A stretch of 64,000 nt of DNA from Portulaca oleracea (Eukaryota > Streptophyta > Magnoliopsida > Caryophyllales > Portulacaceae). The translations under genes and the position numbers were made by a program. The notes under the pieces are model-generated. The model was not told the DNA's origin. It saw only the letters and a program-made list of their open reading frames with translations, and did not search any database. How positions within the stretch are numbered: the first letter of the stretch is position 1; every line of letters begins with the position of its first letter. The stretch covers positions 4,117,332 to 4,181,331 of the forward strand of contig CM055870.1 of NCBI GenBank assembly GCA_029582165.1, given 5' to 3'. Positions 38,101-49,651 of the stretch are shown one piece after another.

Positions 38101-40411
38101 ATAGTAATTGATGCATACATAAGATACAATAGAAACTACAAGCACATAAACTCTGCACTGGATAGCACTGCTAAATCAGATGTAGCTTCATACAGCTCAG
38201 CAAATTGAGACACAAGAAGCAATTGAAAATACTAATTCATTAGGCAATTTAGTCAGCCAAGAGCAGAAATCTGATTATCTTGTCGAGTCTTTCTAAAGAT
38301 GGATACTAATATGATGAAATATGAAGATGCCCACAGATGTTCATCATCTACCCAAGTTACAACACAGATATTGAGTACATTATGAAATTTTAGAACAATA
38401 AATAATACCATGTACAACCAGGAATAACCTGGGGAAGAAATAGTCCCTCGAACGTGTGGCTGAAAGGACCATGACCCACATCATGCAGTAGTCCTAGACA
38501 GAATGAAAAGTATAATTATAGAACTTAGAAGTGGAGGTAAAGAAAAGAGATTATATAATAAATCCAGTAACTCACCAGCTAGCTTCACAGTCTGTATGTC
38601 AGTGTCCGTAATGTCAAGCTCCCCACCCTGCAAAGATGGATGCTTAGATTAGAAACAAAATTCCGGACTTCAATTCAAACAAGAGTAAAAGATACCAAGG
38701 ATATGTTGTACTTGGTATTCTTTGATTTTATTAACAGCTTCGCCAGCAATATGATATACTCCAAGTGAATGCTCAAAGCGAGAATGCACAGCTCCCGGAT
38801 AAACCATATATGTGGCTCCTGAAAAACGGAAATAGCAATGGAGTTTGGACCGAAACTCACTTGTCTATGGCATCAACTAACATTCTAAGGATTTGTTCTT
38901 TATTATTGTTAATAACAAATTTTACCATTTATCCCAAATTTACCTATTTTGACCGTATTTATCCAGATTTTGCCTATTTTTATCAGTATTAAACTGGAAG
39001 AACATATATAGTAAGGATACATGGTCTTAATTAGCTATTCACAAAATCAAGGTGAAAACAGCAAATTAAGACTTCCCTTTAGAAAGGAAGACTCACCAAG
39101 CTGCTTCAGATCACGAAGTCTGCAAATGGATGTTTGATTTAAAAATGAAATGGTCAAAGGATGCATCAAAATCTCAAGAGCAAAAAGATAAATAAATAGT
39201 GAAAAAGAAAAAGAAAAGAAAATTGTAAAGGCCCTAACCTTTGGAATTGCTCAGTGTCTATGAACTTCAGAGCAAGCTGAAAAACAACAAAGACGTCATA
39301 TTATCATCTAGTCCTGAGTTCCAACCAAAGAATCTACTGAACAAATTCATGAGCGGAAAACAAATGCAGAAAATGACAAAAATAATCGAAAGGTTTAAAT
39401 ATCTGAGCATTTGTTCTACAATCAGGCAAATTCAGACAACAATTAATCCTAAAAAGAAATCATGACTTTGCACAAATAAATATTTTCTAATGAAGTGAGC
39501 ATCGAAAATTAGCTGGATTCAACTCCGATACTTCAAAATTAGCTGGATCCAACTCGAGCAACAAGTTCTCTAATGAAGTGAGCATACGACACGATGCCAT
39601 CACAAATCTGAATACATTATTTCCGGATAATTCGGCGACAACGACATGGTAGCAAATTAGTAATACTCTTCCTTGCCTCTACTCTGTTTAAGAGTTCTGA
39701 ATTCTATTCTGCACTTCGTTCGCCTAAATAAACTCAAATTTCAGCTTTTCGCGGTTCCAAATTTGTCGATTAACATCGAGCATGCACCAAAAGCTCACAA
39801 AACTAACATAGTTTACTAAAAACGAAAAGAAGAAAACGAAAAACCGCAAAATCGACCTCCGAACTCCGATTACAATGAATCAAGCATATAATACTAAACA
39901 TCTCAGAATTTCAAGACAAAAGGAAAGGAGCAGTAATAGTCTTCGTCGCCTCTACTCTGTTTAAGCGTTCCGAAATGGCGAATTCTACTTTGCAGTTCGT
40001 TCGCGAAATAAACTCAAATTTCAGCTTTTCGTGCTTCAAAATTCGCCGATTAACATCTTTTACGCACCAAAATCTCAAAAAACTAACGTAATTCACTAAA
40101 ACTGAAAAGAAGAAATCGAAAAGCCGCAAAATCGACCTAGGAACTCCGACTACAACAAATCAAACATATAACACCAAGCATCTCCAAAAAAAAAAGTGAA
40201 GGAGCAGTGATTACGCTGAATAATCAAACAAAGAGATTCAAATGAAGAACATCATCATCATGATGATCAGAGGAAAAGAGAGAAGAATCGGAGTTACCGG
40301 ATCAAGAGAAATGTTGCCGTGGACATTATCCTTGACGCACTTGGAGAATCGCCGGGTGTCGGAGAAGTTAGGGTTCCGGCACTGCGAAACGTCGCCATGG
40401 ATGTCTCCCAT
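35145..40411 (-). CDS. VEN4: HD-domain dNTP triphosphohydrolase, SAMHD1 homologue (VENOSA4-like)
   Basis: Plant homologue of SAMHD1, which hydrolyses dNTPs to deoxynucleosides and triphosphate; Arabidopsis VEN4 affects dNTP pools and leaf development. Nineteen exons: 40411-40298, 39276-39239, 39119-39097, 38818-38712, 38627-38576, 38493-38409, 38063-37973, 37759-37724, 37573-37506, 37367-37305, 37124-37069, 36981-36908, 36776-36684, 36587-36486, 36398-36318, 36240-36149, 36036-36021, 35489-35379, 35264-35145; 1422 nt, 473 residues, the length I recall for the Arabidopsis protein. The metal site is intact: RFEHSLG (His75), LLHDVGHGPFSH (His115, Asp116), GIDVDKFDY (Asp204). As in other plant members there is no N-terminal SAM domain. 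Exon 17 is only 16 nt. The C-terminus VAAVSEAFENFQLK is typical. Intron 1 holds a tandem duplication. Confidence 0.93.
37576..37632. repeat. (GAA)n microsatellite abutting a VEN4 splice acceptor
   Basis: About 18 GAA units on the plus strand. On the VEN4 strand this is a run of TTC/CTT ending TTCTTCAG directly at the start of exon 9 (37573), so the microsatellite is the polypyrimidine tract of that 3' splice site. Confidence 0.88.
39656..40210. repeat. ~277-bp tandem duplication in VEN4 intron 1
   Basis: 39656-39932 and 39933-40210 are imperfect copies. Shared words are GCCTCTACTCTGTTTAAG, AAATAAACTCAAATTTCAGC, CGAAAAGAAGAAA and CCGCAAAATCGACCT. They lie entirely within the first intron, close to the first exon. 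Confidence 0.88.
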
Positions 40412-40770
40412 CTTCTGCCCAAGCGAGAGAGAAGAGAGAGAGAGACGTAGAAGAAAGGATGGAAACTGTAACGTGTGGGATTGTGACTGATGCCGCCAAA
40501 ACGAGTACTCGTGATTTGTATTATAAACAAGGAAAGAAAAGAATAAGGGAATGTTCCTGTTCTCTGTTGTTACTTTCTATCTATTATTAAATGCTAGTAT
40601 GAAGTATCAACAACTTTTTTTTTGGATAGGAAACTTGAGGTATACTTTAATTATTCAATTAATCACCAAATTGACATTGTGAAACTAATTGATCTAGCCT
40701 TAGATATACCCTTAAGCAATCTAATTTAGTTGAAGGAGACCGAGATTAGGCAAATTAATCTTAAAAAGTA

Positions 40771-41128
40771 CTCCTTTTGTTAAATTTATTTGTCAATTTT
40801 ATTTGTATTAGATGCTTTTGTACCTAGCTCACCAGTTCTTTTCACTCCGCAATGGGTTGCAATAAAACAATATGGAAAATCTTGTGAAAATTGTAATTAT
40901 ATTGAGAATATAAAAACACTTTAAATAACTTTTGTAGAAATGGTTAAGATTGACTAAAATAGGCTCAAAAGTTAGTAAATTAATAACAAAAAAACATAAG
41001 TTAAAATTACACCAAATTTTAACCTCAATTAAATAAAAGCATTACTTCTAAATCAAATCGGTAATTTCTCCTTATTTACTAATCTCTCTAAATTTATCAA
41101 AAGTAAACATTATAAGTCAAGGAGGAAG
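40771..41128. mobile_element. Stowaway-like MITE upstream of VEN4
   Basis: About 358 bp between CTCCTTTTGTTAAATTTATT and the inverted TTATAAGTCAAGGAGGAAG, with TA on both sides. It lies 360 bases upstream of the VEN4 start codon. Confidence 0.6.
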
Positions 41129-42504
41129 TAGAACCCATTTGTTTGGGATGTTCATTAAAAATTAAATGAACTTACTAACCGTACTTTTATTTGTTTGTTA
41201 TCAAACCATTCTTGTCTATCTTACATAATATATAACCTACATTATATACATTATACATTTTAAAATTCATATGTTTAACAAGTGATATAATACATGCCTT
41301 ACCTAATATACACCTTACATAATACATAATTTTTATTTTAATATTCATATATTTAACAAGTGATACCTTTATTTTATTTAAAGCTTCATATGGTGTAACT
41401 GATTTAATTTACCTGGTAGTTACCTTAACTCCATTCCAAATGAACAGGCCTTGATAAAATTACTGCATACCCGTGCTGCTGTGCGTTACTACCACAGATG
41501 GCAAAAACAGCAAAAGACCTCTCGTGTATTGTAATCTGACCCGTAAAATCAGGGAAAATACACTGCTACTCTCTGCCATTTTCAACACATTCTCTCTGCT
41601 TCATTCTGCTCCTCCACTGCCATACTTCCCTCGAAGTCAAATTATCAGCTCGAACTTGACACTTGGCATGGCAAGTATGTCCACGCGTAAAACACTGCCT
41701 TCATACAACCAATGCCCTGTTCTTTTATGCGTTATTTCGTGGAATGGTGTAGTGAGGTGTGTTGAAATTGTGGTGAGGTGTGGTGAAATTGTAGTAGGTT
41801 ATTGATATGTGCCTATGTGGGGTAGGTGAGGAGAGAAAATGTAAAATGTAGAGGAGAAAAGTGAGAAGAGAGAAAAGTAATGATTTACGGTGAAATGTGG
41901 TAGATTGTGGCAAATTGCGGTAGGCTGTGTCACCACATTTTGCCAACCGCCGAAAAGAACAGAGCCCAATCTAACATCTACAGTACAGTACTACACTGTC
42001 TGTCCAACCCAGACACCAGAAAAATCCACATGAGTTGTGGATGATGCAGTACAACTTGTAATTTCAGCATAGCTTTGATTCAAATTTCAAATACTACATT
42101 AGGCAACAACAAGGAGCTTCTCTCTAATTTCTAAACAAAAAGGACTTCCTCTTTCTCTGACAATTCCAACTACTGATTTGATCATAACATTTTTTGGTAT
42201 AAAGTTACAAAGGGGAGACATTGATGCATGAAAGCATGATTCTATCACAGTTGTACATGGAATTAACACTCTATTTGCTCCCTACCACCTAACAAGGGGT
42301 AACACAAACTCTGCTTAGTTAACACAACATGAGCATATGATATGAACCCGGGAAGGAGAGACTTCATATTTCGTCGTTCAAGTACATATCTTGATCCGGA
42401 CTGCACTGATTCTGCATCCATAGGCAGTGCTCTGACTGCACTGAGACAGGCTCAAATTGTCTGGGGTCATCTTCAAACTTTCATCGAATATGTGTTCAAC
42501 CGCT
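41129..42504. other. Intergenic between VEN4 and PRP17
   Basis: AT-rich upstream flank of VEN4 and 3' flank of PRP17, containing the MITE at 41714-41967. The 110-codon open frame at 41473-41805 runs into that MITE and has no homology I recognise, so it is not called. The bases from about 42180 to 42504 are probably PRP17 3' UTR. Confidence 0.4.
41714..41967. mobile_element. Tourist-like MITE, GGCC-TTCTTTT family
   Basis: 254 bp, from GCCCTGTTCTTTTATGCG to CCGCCGAAAAGAACAGAGCCC, flanked by AAT on both sides (41711-41713, 41968-41970). It is in the opposite orientation to the copy at 23223-23468: the TGTGGTGAAATTG-type interior is its reverse complement. Confidence 0.78.
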
Positions 42505-45500
42505 CTAGTCCCTGCATTGTAAAAGATGCCAACATGTATCAGGTTAAATTGGAAGGTAATAGACAGTTCCCAAGCGTGCTGAACATTGTACAACACGGTA
42601 GCAAAAAGATTAACTAAGTGGTTAACAAAATAACAAAAAAAGTTGAACATCGCCATTTTGTGAATCAAGTAGCTTAGTTGTAAGATTATTCAAAGAAGAA
42701 AGTGAATGTCAGTTAATTGGTTTTCACAAGGGAAACCCAGGTTTAATTTAATCCCACCCCCTAAAATAAACAATGCGAAAATATCCACAATTCCCAAACA
42801 AGTCACTAGGCAACTAAACTACACCACAGATAGGCAATGGACAATTTTAAGCTTTTCATTTCGAGGTCAAAAGGGTAGAAAGGCAGCATGACTTTCACGC
42901 CAGAAGATAAAATGTCATTTCTAAAATCAACATCAGTATTTCAACTTCATAAACATCAGTATTTGACCACCATGCATCATGATTTGACACATACAGCCTA
43001 AACATATGCTTTCACAAAGATTTAAGAAGCCTTCCCACAAATCAAGAATAACAATAAAGATATCTAACCGAAATTGAAGTTCACAAGCAGCTTTTAGGAA
43101 GATTTATAGATAAAATGCATCATCAAAGCCTAACCAACACATCAATCTAGGGTCCCATAAAGCTTAAGGCACAAGCAGAGGTAGATCTATCACCACTCAC
43201 CCTAGTGTGGCCCTGCTTATGCAGGGTGTGGGGAGATCCAAACATAACCCACCTTACCTTCACACACATAACTGCATGTTACAAAGTTTGATTCATCGAA
43301 GCACTAAAATGAAAAACTATGGACTAAGCTCCTAGTTTATGACAAATGAGAACGAGGGTTCAGTAATGAACCAAGAAAAGTCAGCTAATGAACATCCCCA
43401 AATTCCTCTGGGATGTAGGTGGTCACGTACAATTCCAAGAAACAGAGAAGCAATTATGAGTCTAAAGAAGTTCTGCAGAATTACAAATCATCATTCTTAT
43501 GAGGAAGACAGCTGACATGTAATAAGGCATTATTAGAACAAAGTATAATCATCCCACACAAGCAATCAGAGCAACATGAGTTGGCCCTCAGGGAGCGCCA
43601 ACCAACCAACAAGGTAGTCAGCTGAAGCAAGCGTTCACTTTTGAGCTCTAGGTAACTCTACAAACTTCAACAATCATAACAATTGACAAGAAACAAGAGC
43701 GGGACTAGACAGAAATCATGATCCACAAGGAGTACTTGACATCATCTCATGCCTCACTACATCAATTGAATTAATTCAGGGCTTAACAGGCTTCAGTTTG
43801 GTCAAATCTAATGCACCCATGAACCATGGGCATAGACCTTGTGCCCCAACAAATTTTATGAACAAGTCAGTTTTTACTGCCTTCCAATCCAATCACAATG
43901 AGCACCTCGTTTCTATGTCAAACAGTTACAAAGATCATACATAATAAAACTAAAATAATAATAAGGGACTATCACTAGATAGCAAAAATGTCACCCTGAA
44001 AACCAGCAACAACGGAACCTAAATAGTATATTCTTAGATGTTATTCAAACCACCAAAAACATGAGCAACCACTAAAATACCAAATGCAAAGAGGCTAAAT
44101 GCCACTGATCTTCCCTTTCTCAGTATGCCAAACACCCAATACCATGATCCACATCAATATCCAGATAATTTCCAAAACACCAAAACATGAGGTAACCGTA
44201 ATATAGTTTAAAAAGCCCTAGACACGAACCTCATAGAGCTAACACGCACATTTTCAAAATCCAGAACACCTTCAGCTCCCCTCATGTGTAATCATTCATC
44301 AACCAGATAACGGCTCCAAATGTGGGTTTTACAAATTATTTCATTCAGACTCAGATTCTCAAACCCAACCACCCCCTCCCCCCCAAAAAAAAAAAATGAT
44401 AATAACAGAAGTTTCCTGCTCTGGAAAACAGCACCAGTCAGGCTCATCATATTATAAAAGTTCCCATCTTGAAATGATCCTAACGTTCAAAATGTTATCC
44501 CATCCCATTAAATCCAATGTGGACTTCCACAGCTCCACCCCCATGCAAAAAATGCATCCCTAAACTATCCATCTTGAGCCAATGCGCAACTTTAAAAGGG
44601 TATGTCCTATTACCATATGAACTTCCATCTCCATGCCCAAAGATATCCATCTACTTCACAATGTCACCAGAACAACTTCAAGCCCCCCCCCCCCCCAAAA
44701 AAAAGGAAAAAGAAAAAAATAAAAGTGAAAAACAAGCTACCAGGCATCTACATATGCCCATTTCAACCAAAGTTCCCTACAATAAGTACGTTTGAATGAG
44801 AGCCGTTGTAAAGACATGCCACATTAGTCAAAGGGAATGACTACAACAAACAGTAAGAAATATAAGACCAAAAAACAAGACCTTTGCACCTAGTTAGCGC
44901 AAGCAACATCTAAAACTCACCAATAACTAACCAATAGTAATGAACTGTATCATAGGATTGTATAAGACTTACCAATATTTGATCAGTCCATCCCAACCAC
45001 AAGTCGCCACTTTGCTTTGCTCCAAGGGATGCCACTCACAGCCAATACAAACTCCCTCGTGACATTTCAACGTTCTGAAAACCTTACAAGTCTTCCAGTC
45101 CCAAAACCACATCTTCCCCTCACCATCTCCCGACATCACAAACCGACCATCGGGCGAGAAATTCACCTGGCAAGCATACCCGGCAACAATGTGCCCGGCA
45201 AACCTCTTCTTCTTGTTAAGCTGGAACCTTTCCCTAGTGCTGTAAATCAAAATCTGGTTATCCAAACTCTGAGCAGCCAGCCAGTTTGTATTCGGATGCA
45301 CAGCGATCGATGGCATTGAATGCATATGGGGCTCACTAATATACTTAATCACAACCGGAATTCCAAACTCCCACACTCTAAGAGACTTATCATCACTCGA
45401 AGTCACAAACCTCCTATTATCATCTACAAAAGTGATGGTATTAACCGCCCCTAAATGCTGATCATACTCTTGAGTAATCTGGCCAGTATTCATATCCCAC

Positions 45501-46753
45501 TGCACAATCTTCTTATCACTCATCCCAGCCAAAAGCACATTCTGTTTATCCTCATCAGGGTTAAGCTTAACAACATAAGGAATCTTACCAGTCGAAAAAG
45601 TCGAAATAACCTTCCCCGTCTCAGTATCCCAATACTTGATATTCTTATCATACCCAGCACTCAAAAACTTGGTCCCATCATTCGAAAAACATATATCCCT
45701 AACCGCTTTCGAGTGCCCCATATAAGTCCTCATACACTTCCCCGAATTAAACACATCCCATATCTTAATCTTGGTATCCATCCCAGCAGAGAGTATCAAA
45801 TGCCCATACTTAGGGAAAAACCTAATTGCGCTAACACCCTTAGTATGCCCACTCCAAGTATGAACACACCGTTTCGGAATGTAACAATGATCATTACTAG
45901 CCTTGACATCTTTCGGGGGCGAAATCCACGACCTACCCTGATAATCCCTCTCTTCCTTACCATGAAACGTACTCTTATCAGTAACAGATTCGCCCTTCTC
46001 CACCTTTTCGCCCCGTTCTTCGGCCTTCTTCCTAGCGTGTTCTTCAGCATACTTCTTCTGTTCTTCGGTAAGGTCGGTTTGAATCCCTTCTTTCTTCCCA
46101 GCCCAGGGGCTCTTCTTGTTCTTCACCAACCACGTATCCGAAGCAGGATTCTCAACCTCCTCAGCATCAACCACATCATCATCATCATCATCCTTCTCAT
46201 CTGATTTCTCCTTGCCCTGGATTCTTCTCCGCTTGTGCTCACTCTGCGGGATGTTATACACCGACACAGCATTGTTCTTCTGCAAAGCATCGACATCTCC
46301 AACATAAGAATTCGCCGCAGATGCAGAAGGATCCGCAGCGTAGCCATACTTATGGAAGGTGTTGTACTGTTCATCGAACACGAAGGAATTGATGGAGGCA
46401 TCTTCGACGAACCCTAATTTGTGGTTGCGGAGGCCATTGGCGAGGCCATCCTTGGCGTAGGGGTGGGCCGGGCCGTAGATGGGGGCCCACAGCTGGTCGT
46501 AGGTGGGGTTGTAGGGGACCACGTGTTGCGTGGGGTCCAGCGGGGCGGTGGTTGACGCGGCGGAGGAGGATTTCGTGAAGCTTAGGGCTAAGGCTGTGTC
46601 GTCGACTTTCGGGGCGGCGGATTTCGTCGGGAGAGAGATAATCCGGTGATCATCTTCGTCGTCGCCGTCGCTGGCGGCGGCGTTGTTGTGTTGATGGAGT
46701 GGTGATTCTTGGCGGTCGTCGTCGTCTTCGGCGTAGGATTGGATGAGATCCAT
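42505..46753 (-). CDS. PRP17: Pre-mRNA-processing factor 17 (PRP17/CDC40), WD40 splicing factor
   Basis: WD40-repeat protein of the spliceosome that acts in the second catalytic step. The first exon, 46753-44973 (1781 nt), encodes 593 full residues and ends inside the Trp codon of DGLIKYW at TATTG|GTAAGT. The remaining coding sequence, G-GAC-TAG, lies at 42511-42505 after TGCAG, giving the expected C-terminus KYWD and 595 residues (Arabidopsis about 573). Residues 1-295 are low in structure, acidic and lysine-rich, with the conserved stretch [17 protein letters not shown] (79-95). About 296-595 form seven WD repeats, starting [17 protein letters not shown]. The 2.46-kb terminal intron is unusual. 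The promoter side has GA-rich repeats. Confidence 0.92.
43181..43265 (-). mobile_element. SINE-like fragment in the PRP17 intron
   Basis: The reverse complement reads GAAGGTAAGGTGGGTTATGT followed by TCTCCCCACACCCTGCATAA and GCAGGGCCACACTAGGGTG. It resembles the 3' body of plant Au/TS SINEs. Both ends are unclear, so this is a tentative call. Confidence 0.4.
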
Positions 46754-47060
46754 GGCGGAGTGAGGAGAAAGAAAGAAACCCTAGGAGAGAGAAAAACCCT
46801 AGGTTTTGGGGGTTTGATTAGTGTGGACTGTGGAGTCGATGATTTGATTTTAGAGAGAGAGAGAGAGATTATTCCGGAGAAATCGGGGGAGAGAGAGAGA
46901 GACGGCGATGAGAGAGAAAGAGACGACGGATCGGACGGCGGAGGAGGAGAGGGGCGGGAGAGATTTTTGATATTTACGGGTGGAAAGGGATATTGGGCCG
47001 TGGTTTTTTACTATGAATCTATGATTTGTGGATCAAATATCAAAATTTGATTAAATGGGC
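46754..47060 (-). promoter_or_regulatory. PRP17 5' UTR / proximal promoter with GA repeats
   Basis: It contains two GAGAGAGA blocks at about 46852-46868 and 46891-46925, on the plus strand (CT-rich on the gene strand). CT-rich 5' leaders are common in plant housekeeping genes. No TATA box was confidently identified. Confidence 0.4.
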
Positions 47061-47083
47061 TTTATCTATGTTTTCTCCCTTTG

Positions 47084-47463
47084 TTGTTTGATTGTGTGTC
47101 TTCATTATCAATTATCAAAGTCCAGCTTATTATTGGTTCGCATGAAATATAGACCTTCCATCAAAATTTTGCTCTTTCTATCATGGATTTGTTTAAAAGG
47201 GTAAACATTGGATAAGTTAAACATAAATTTCAATATATTCAAGTACGATAAATTTTGATAAATTTAGTAAATATTATTTTTTGATTGTGTGTCTTAATTA
47301 TCAATAATGAAAGTCTAGCTTATTATTGGTTCACATGAAATATAGACTTTCCATCAAATTTTGTCTTTAACTTAGCTTATTATTGTTTTAAAAGGGTAAT
47401 GCTGGATAAGATAAACATAAATTTGAATATATTTAAGTACGTTTCAACAAATTTAGTAAATAT
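47084..47463. repeat. ~190-bp tandem duplication, intergenic
   Basis: 47084-47274 and 47277-47463 are imperfect copies. Shared words are TTGATTGTGTGTCTT, AGCTTATTATTGGTTC, CATGAAATATAGAC, TTTAAAAGGGTAA and AAACATAAATTT. The rest of 47060-49090 is AT-rich; I see no gene in it. Confidence 0.82.
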
Positions 47464-47469
47464 TGCTGA

Positions 47470-49093
47470 GTAATCCAAATTTACTTTGACCCAACTCATC
47501 ATAGTTTATCCAAATTTAATTAAATTTATATTTATCTTACTGAATTTAACACTAGTCCCCTATTCCTAAGCTGATGGGCATGCATGAGGAAGGTAAGGGA
47601 GTGGAGGGAGAGAAAGGAGAAGGAAATAATGTTGACGATGGCATCGTCGACACATGCACTAATAGATGATGACGCAAAGGAGATTACGCGAATCTACAAT
47701 GGTGAGAGACATACGTATGCTAAATACTTTAGCCTCTATTTGAAAAATCTATCAAATTTTTGATAAAATTTGACAAGAGTACAGAAATCAAATATGATTT
47801 GGTAGAGTTGTTTGAAAGCGATAAATATTTGAGAGAGAGGGAGGGGGTCAAGGGCATGGATGTTAGAAGGCAATCCTCAGTACACTGCTCTCCCTCCCTC
47901 GATCTACTGATACATTGAATTGACATTTTGAGTTTAGTGATTTATGTAGTGTGAAATTGACCTACCATGTGGTCAGGTCTCTTGAAAACTAAGCCCAATG
48001 GCCAAGCACGGGGAAGGGTTAAATTAGTTGTGGGACGAGTGTGGAATTTCTGAATTTGACTAGGTGGTTCTCCTTGTATAAAGGCATTTGCCTGTAGACT
48101 CCCAAGCTTCGTGATATATTATGTGATAATGTGCATGGTTATCTAGGTGTAGGTCCCCTAACTCGAAGGTACAACCTCATAAAGTGTAGGCTGGTTTGTA
48201 TTGATTATTTTTTAAATGAATTATTTTATTATTGTGGTTCATTTTAATGTAAGTCGGTGTCTTTTATTGGTTTTGTTCTTAATATTATTTCGTTTCTAAG
48301 CTAATCTTAGTGAAATCTTTGACTGAATCAACCGAGTAGGATGCATGGTGATCTGGGCTATCCAACCAAAGAATCTATTGGGCTTTGTTGGGGCAACAAG
48401 TCCAGTTCAAGCCTTTCTAGTTCTATATTGAGATAGATAGTCAACAATAGTAGAAGTGTAAACTAGATCATCCAAATGCAAATAGTTTTTTTTTTTTTGT
48501 ATAATTAGGTCTGCTTCGACTGCATTACTCTTACTGTTTCTAAGGAATGAGAAGCATTCTTAAATTTCAAAAAGTGAGGCTAATTTTTTTTTATATTTAT
48601 AAATGACATAATTTCTTTTATATATAAAAGAAAAAATAAATGAAAATTCATATTTAGCCTAATTAAATTGATTTAAACTATGAGGCGAGTCTTATAAATA
48701 AATATTTTAAAATAAAAATAATAAAATAAATTTCAATTAAATTAATTAATGTAGAAAAATAAAATAAAATTCGACCAACATTCCAAAAAAAAAAAAAGAT
48801 TGCCGAATCCCAGGTAGATTTCTCCTGAAAAGGGCAACAAATCTTATCCTACCATGCATTGAAAGGAAATAAAAAAAAAAAAGATCTTTTCCGTGGGAGC
48901 TAAGTCCCATTGTGGCCGCCTTTTACAATTTGCCAGTAGATATATTGAGCATTGACCCCCCCTTTCTAATTTACTCCCAAAAATCGTAATCAACAAATCC
49001 TACCATCAATCAATCTTTGATCATCATCATCATCACATCATTCATCATCATCATCATCATTCATCAAATCCCACATTCAATCAATATTCGATC
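47470..49093. other. Gene-free interval upstream of the SUVH-motif gene
   Basis: Mostly AT-rich. A (TCATCA)n-type microsatellite at about 49019-49067 lies in the probable 5' UTR of the gene at 49094. No other feature is supported. Confidence 0.45.
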
Positions 49094-49651
49094 ATGGCCC
49101 TGAAACAACGTCGTCGATTCTGCGCCGTTCGTGATTACCCACCTGGTTGCGGTCCAAACGCCGTCGTTCATCATCACGAACCCGAAAACGGCGTCGTCGA
49201 GGAGGAAGGAAAACCGGTCAAGTATGCGGGTCCGGATCGGGGTCGTCCGAAGAGGAAGAGGCCGTTTGCAGTGAGGGATTATCCTGTCGGGTGCGGTCCG
49301 AACCGACCCATTGTCGTCGACCCCGAACTCGAAGAAGGCTGGGGCGAGTGCGACGGCGGGGAAGTTGTTTCGGTCGAGAATGCGGGTCCGGATTCGGATT
49401 CTGGGCGTCCGGAAAAGAGGAGGGCAGTGGTTGTGATGGGGGATTTCCCGCCCGGGTACGGTCCGGAGGAGTCCGAATTCCCGGATTCGTATGGGGTGGT
49501 TGAATATGAGGAGGATGATGACGTGGAGGGGGAGGATTCGGTTTGTTGGCCACCAAGGAAACCGGCGGGTTTTGGTGGTTCGAGGGCCGTCGGAGGCGGA
49601 GATGACGGCGGCGATGATGATGGGTCGTCGGCGGAAGTTTCATCTGGGTGA
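49094..49651 (+). CDS. Small acidic protein with three SUVH-like AVRDYPxGCGP repeats
   Basis: Intronless, 185 residues. Three imperfect modules are visible. RFCAVRDYPPGCGPN (8-22) and RPFAVRDYPVGCGPN (56-70) are close copies; VVVMGDFPPGYGPE (112-125) is a diverged third copy lacking the Cys. Between them recurs AGPD..GRP.KR (45-55 and 97-110). The C-terminus is acidic and Gly-rich. The motif resembles the short (A)(V/I)RD(F/Y)PPGCG signature found N-terminal to the SRA-SET region in plant SUVH5/6-type histone methyltransferases, but there is no SRA, pre-SET or SET domain here or nearby. It could be a stand-alone repeat protein derived from such an N-terminus, or a recently evolved gene. High GC and a clean frame from a well-placed ATG support coding. 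The function is unknown. Confidence 0.7.
   Translation: MALKQRRRFCAVRDYPPGCGPNAVVHHHEPENGVVEEEGKPVKYAGPDRGRPKRKRPFAVRDYPVGCGPNRPIVVDPELEEGWGECDGGEVVSVENAGPDSDSGRPEKRRAVVVMGDFPPGYGPEESEFPDSYGVVEYEEDDDVEGEDSVCWPPRKPAGFGGSRAVGGGDDGGDDDGSSAEVSSG

Noticed and set aside
41473..41805. 110-codon plus-strand frame between VEN4 and PRP17
   Set aside because: Its last third runs into a Tourist MITE and nothing in it resembles a protein family.
45455..46204. 249-codon open frame on the plus strand inside PRP17
   Set aside because: It is antisense to the WD40 coding exon, has no family resemblance and exists only because of codon bias on the sense strand.
35145..46753. VEN4, PRP17 and neighbours as a functional gene cluster
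   Set aside because: They have separate promoters, belong to unrelated pathways and are conserved single-copy-type housekeeping genes; adjacency alone is not evidence.
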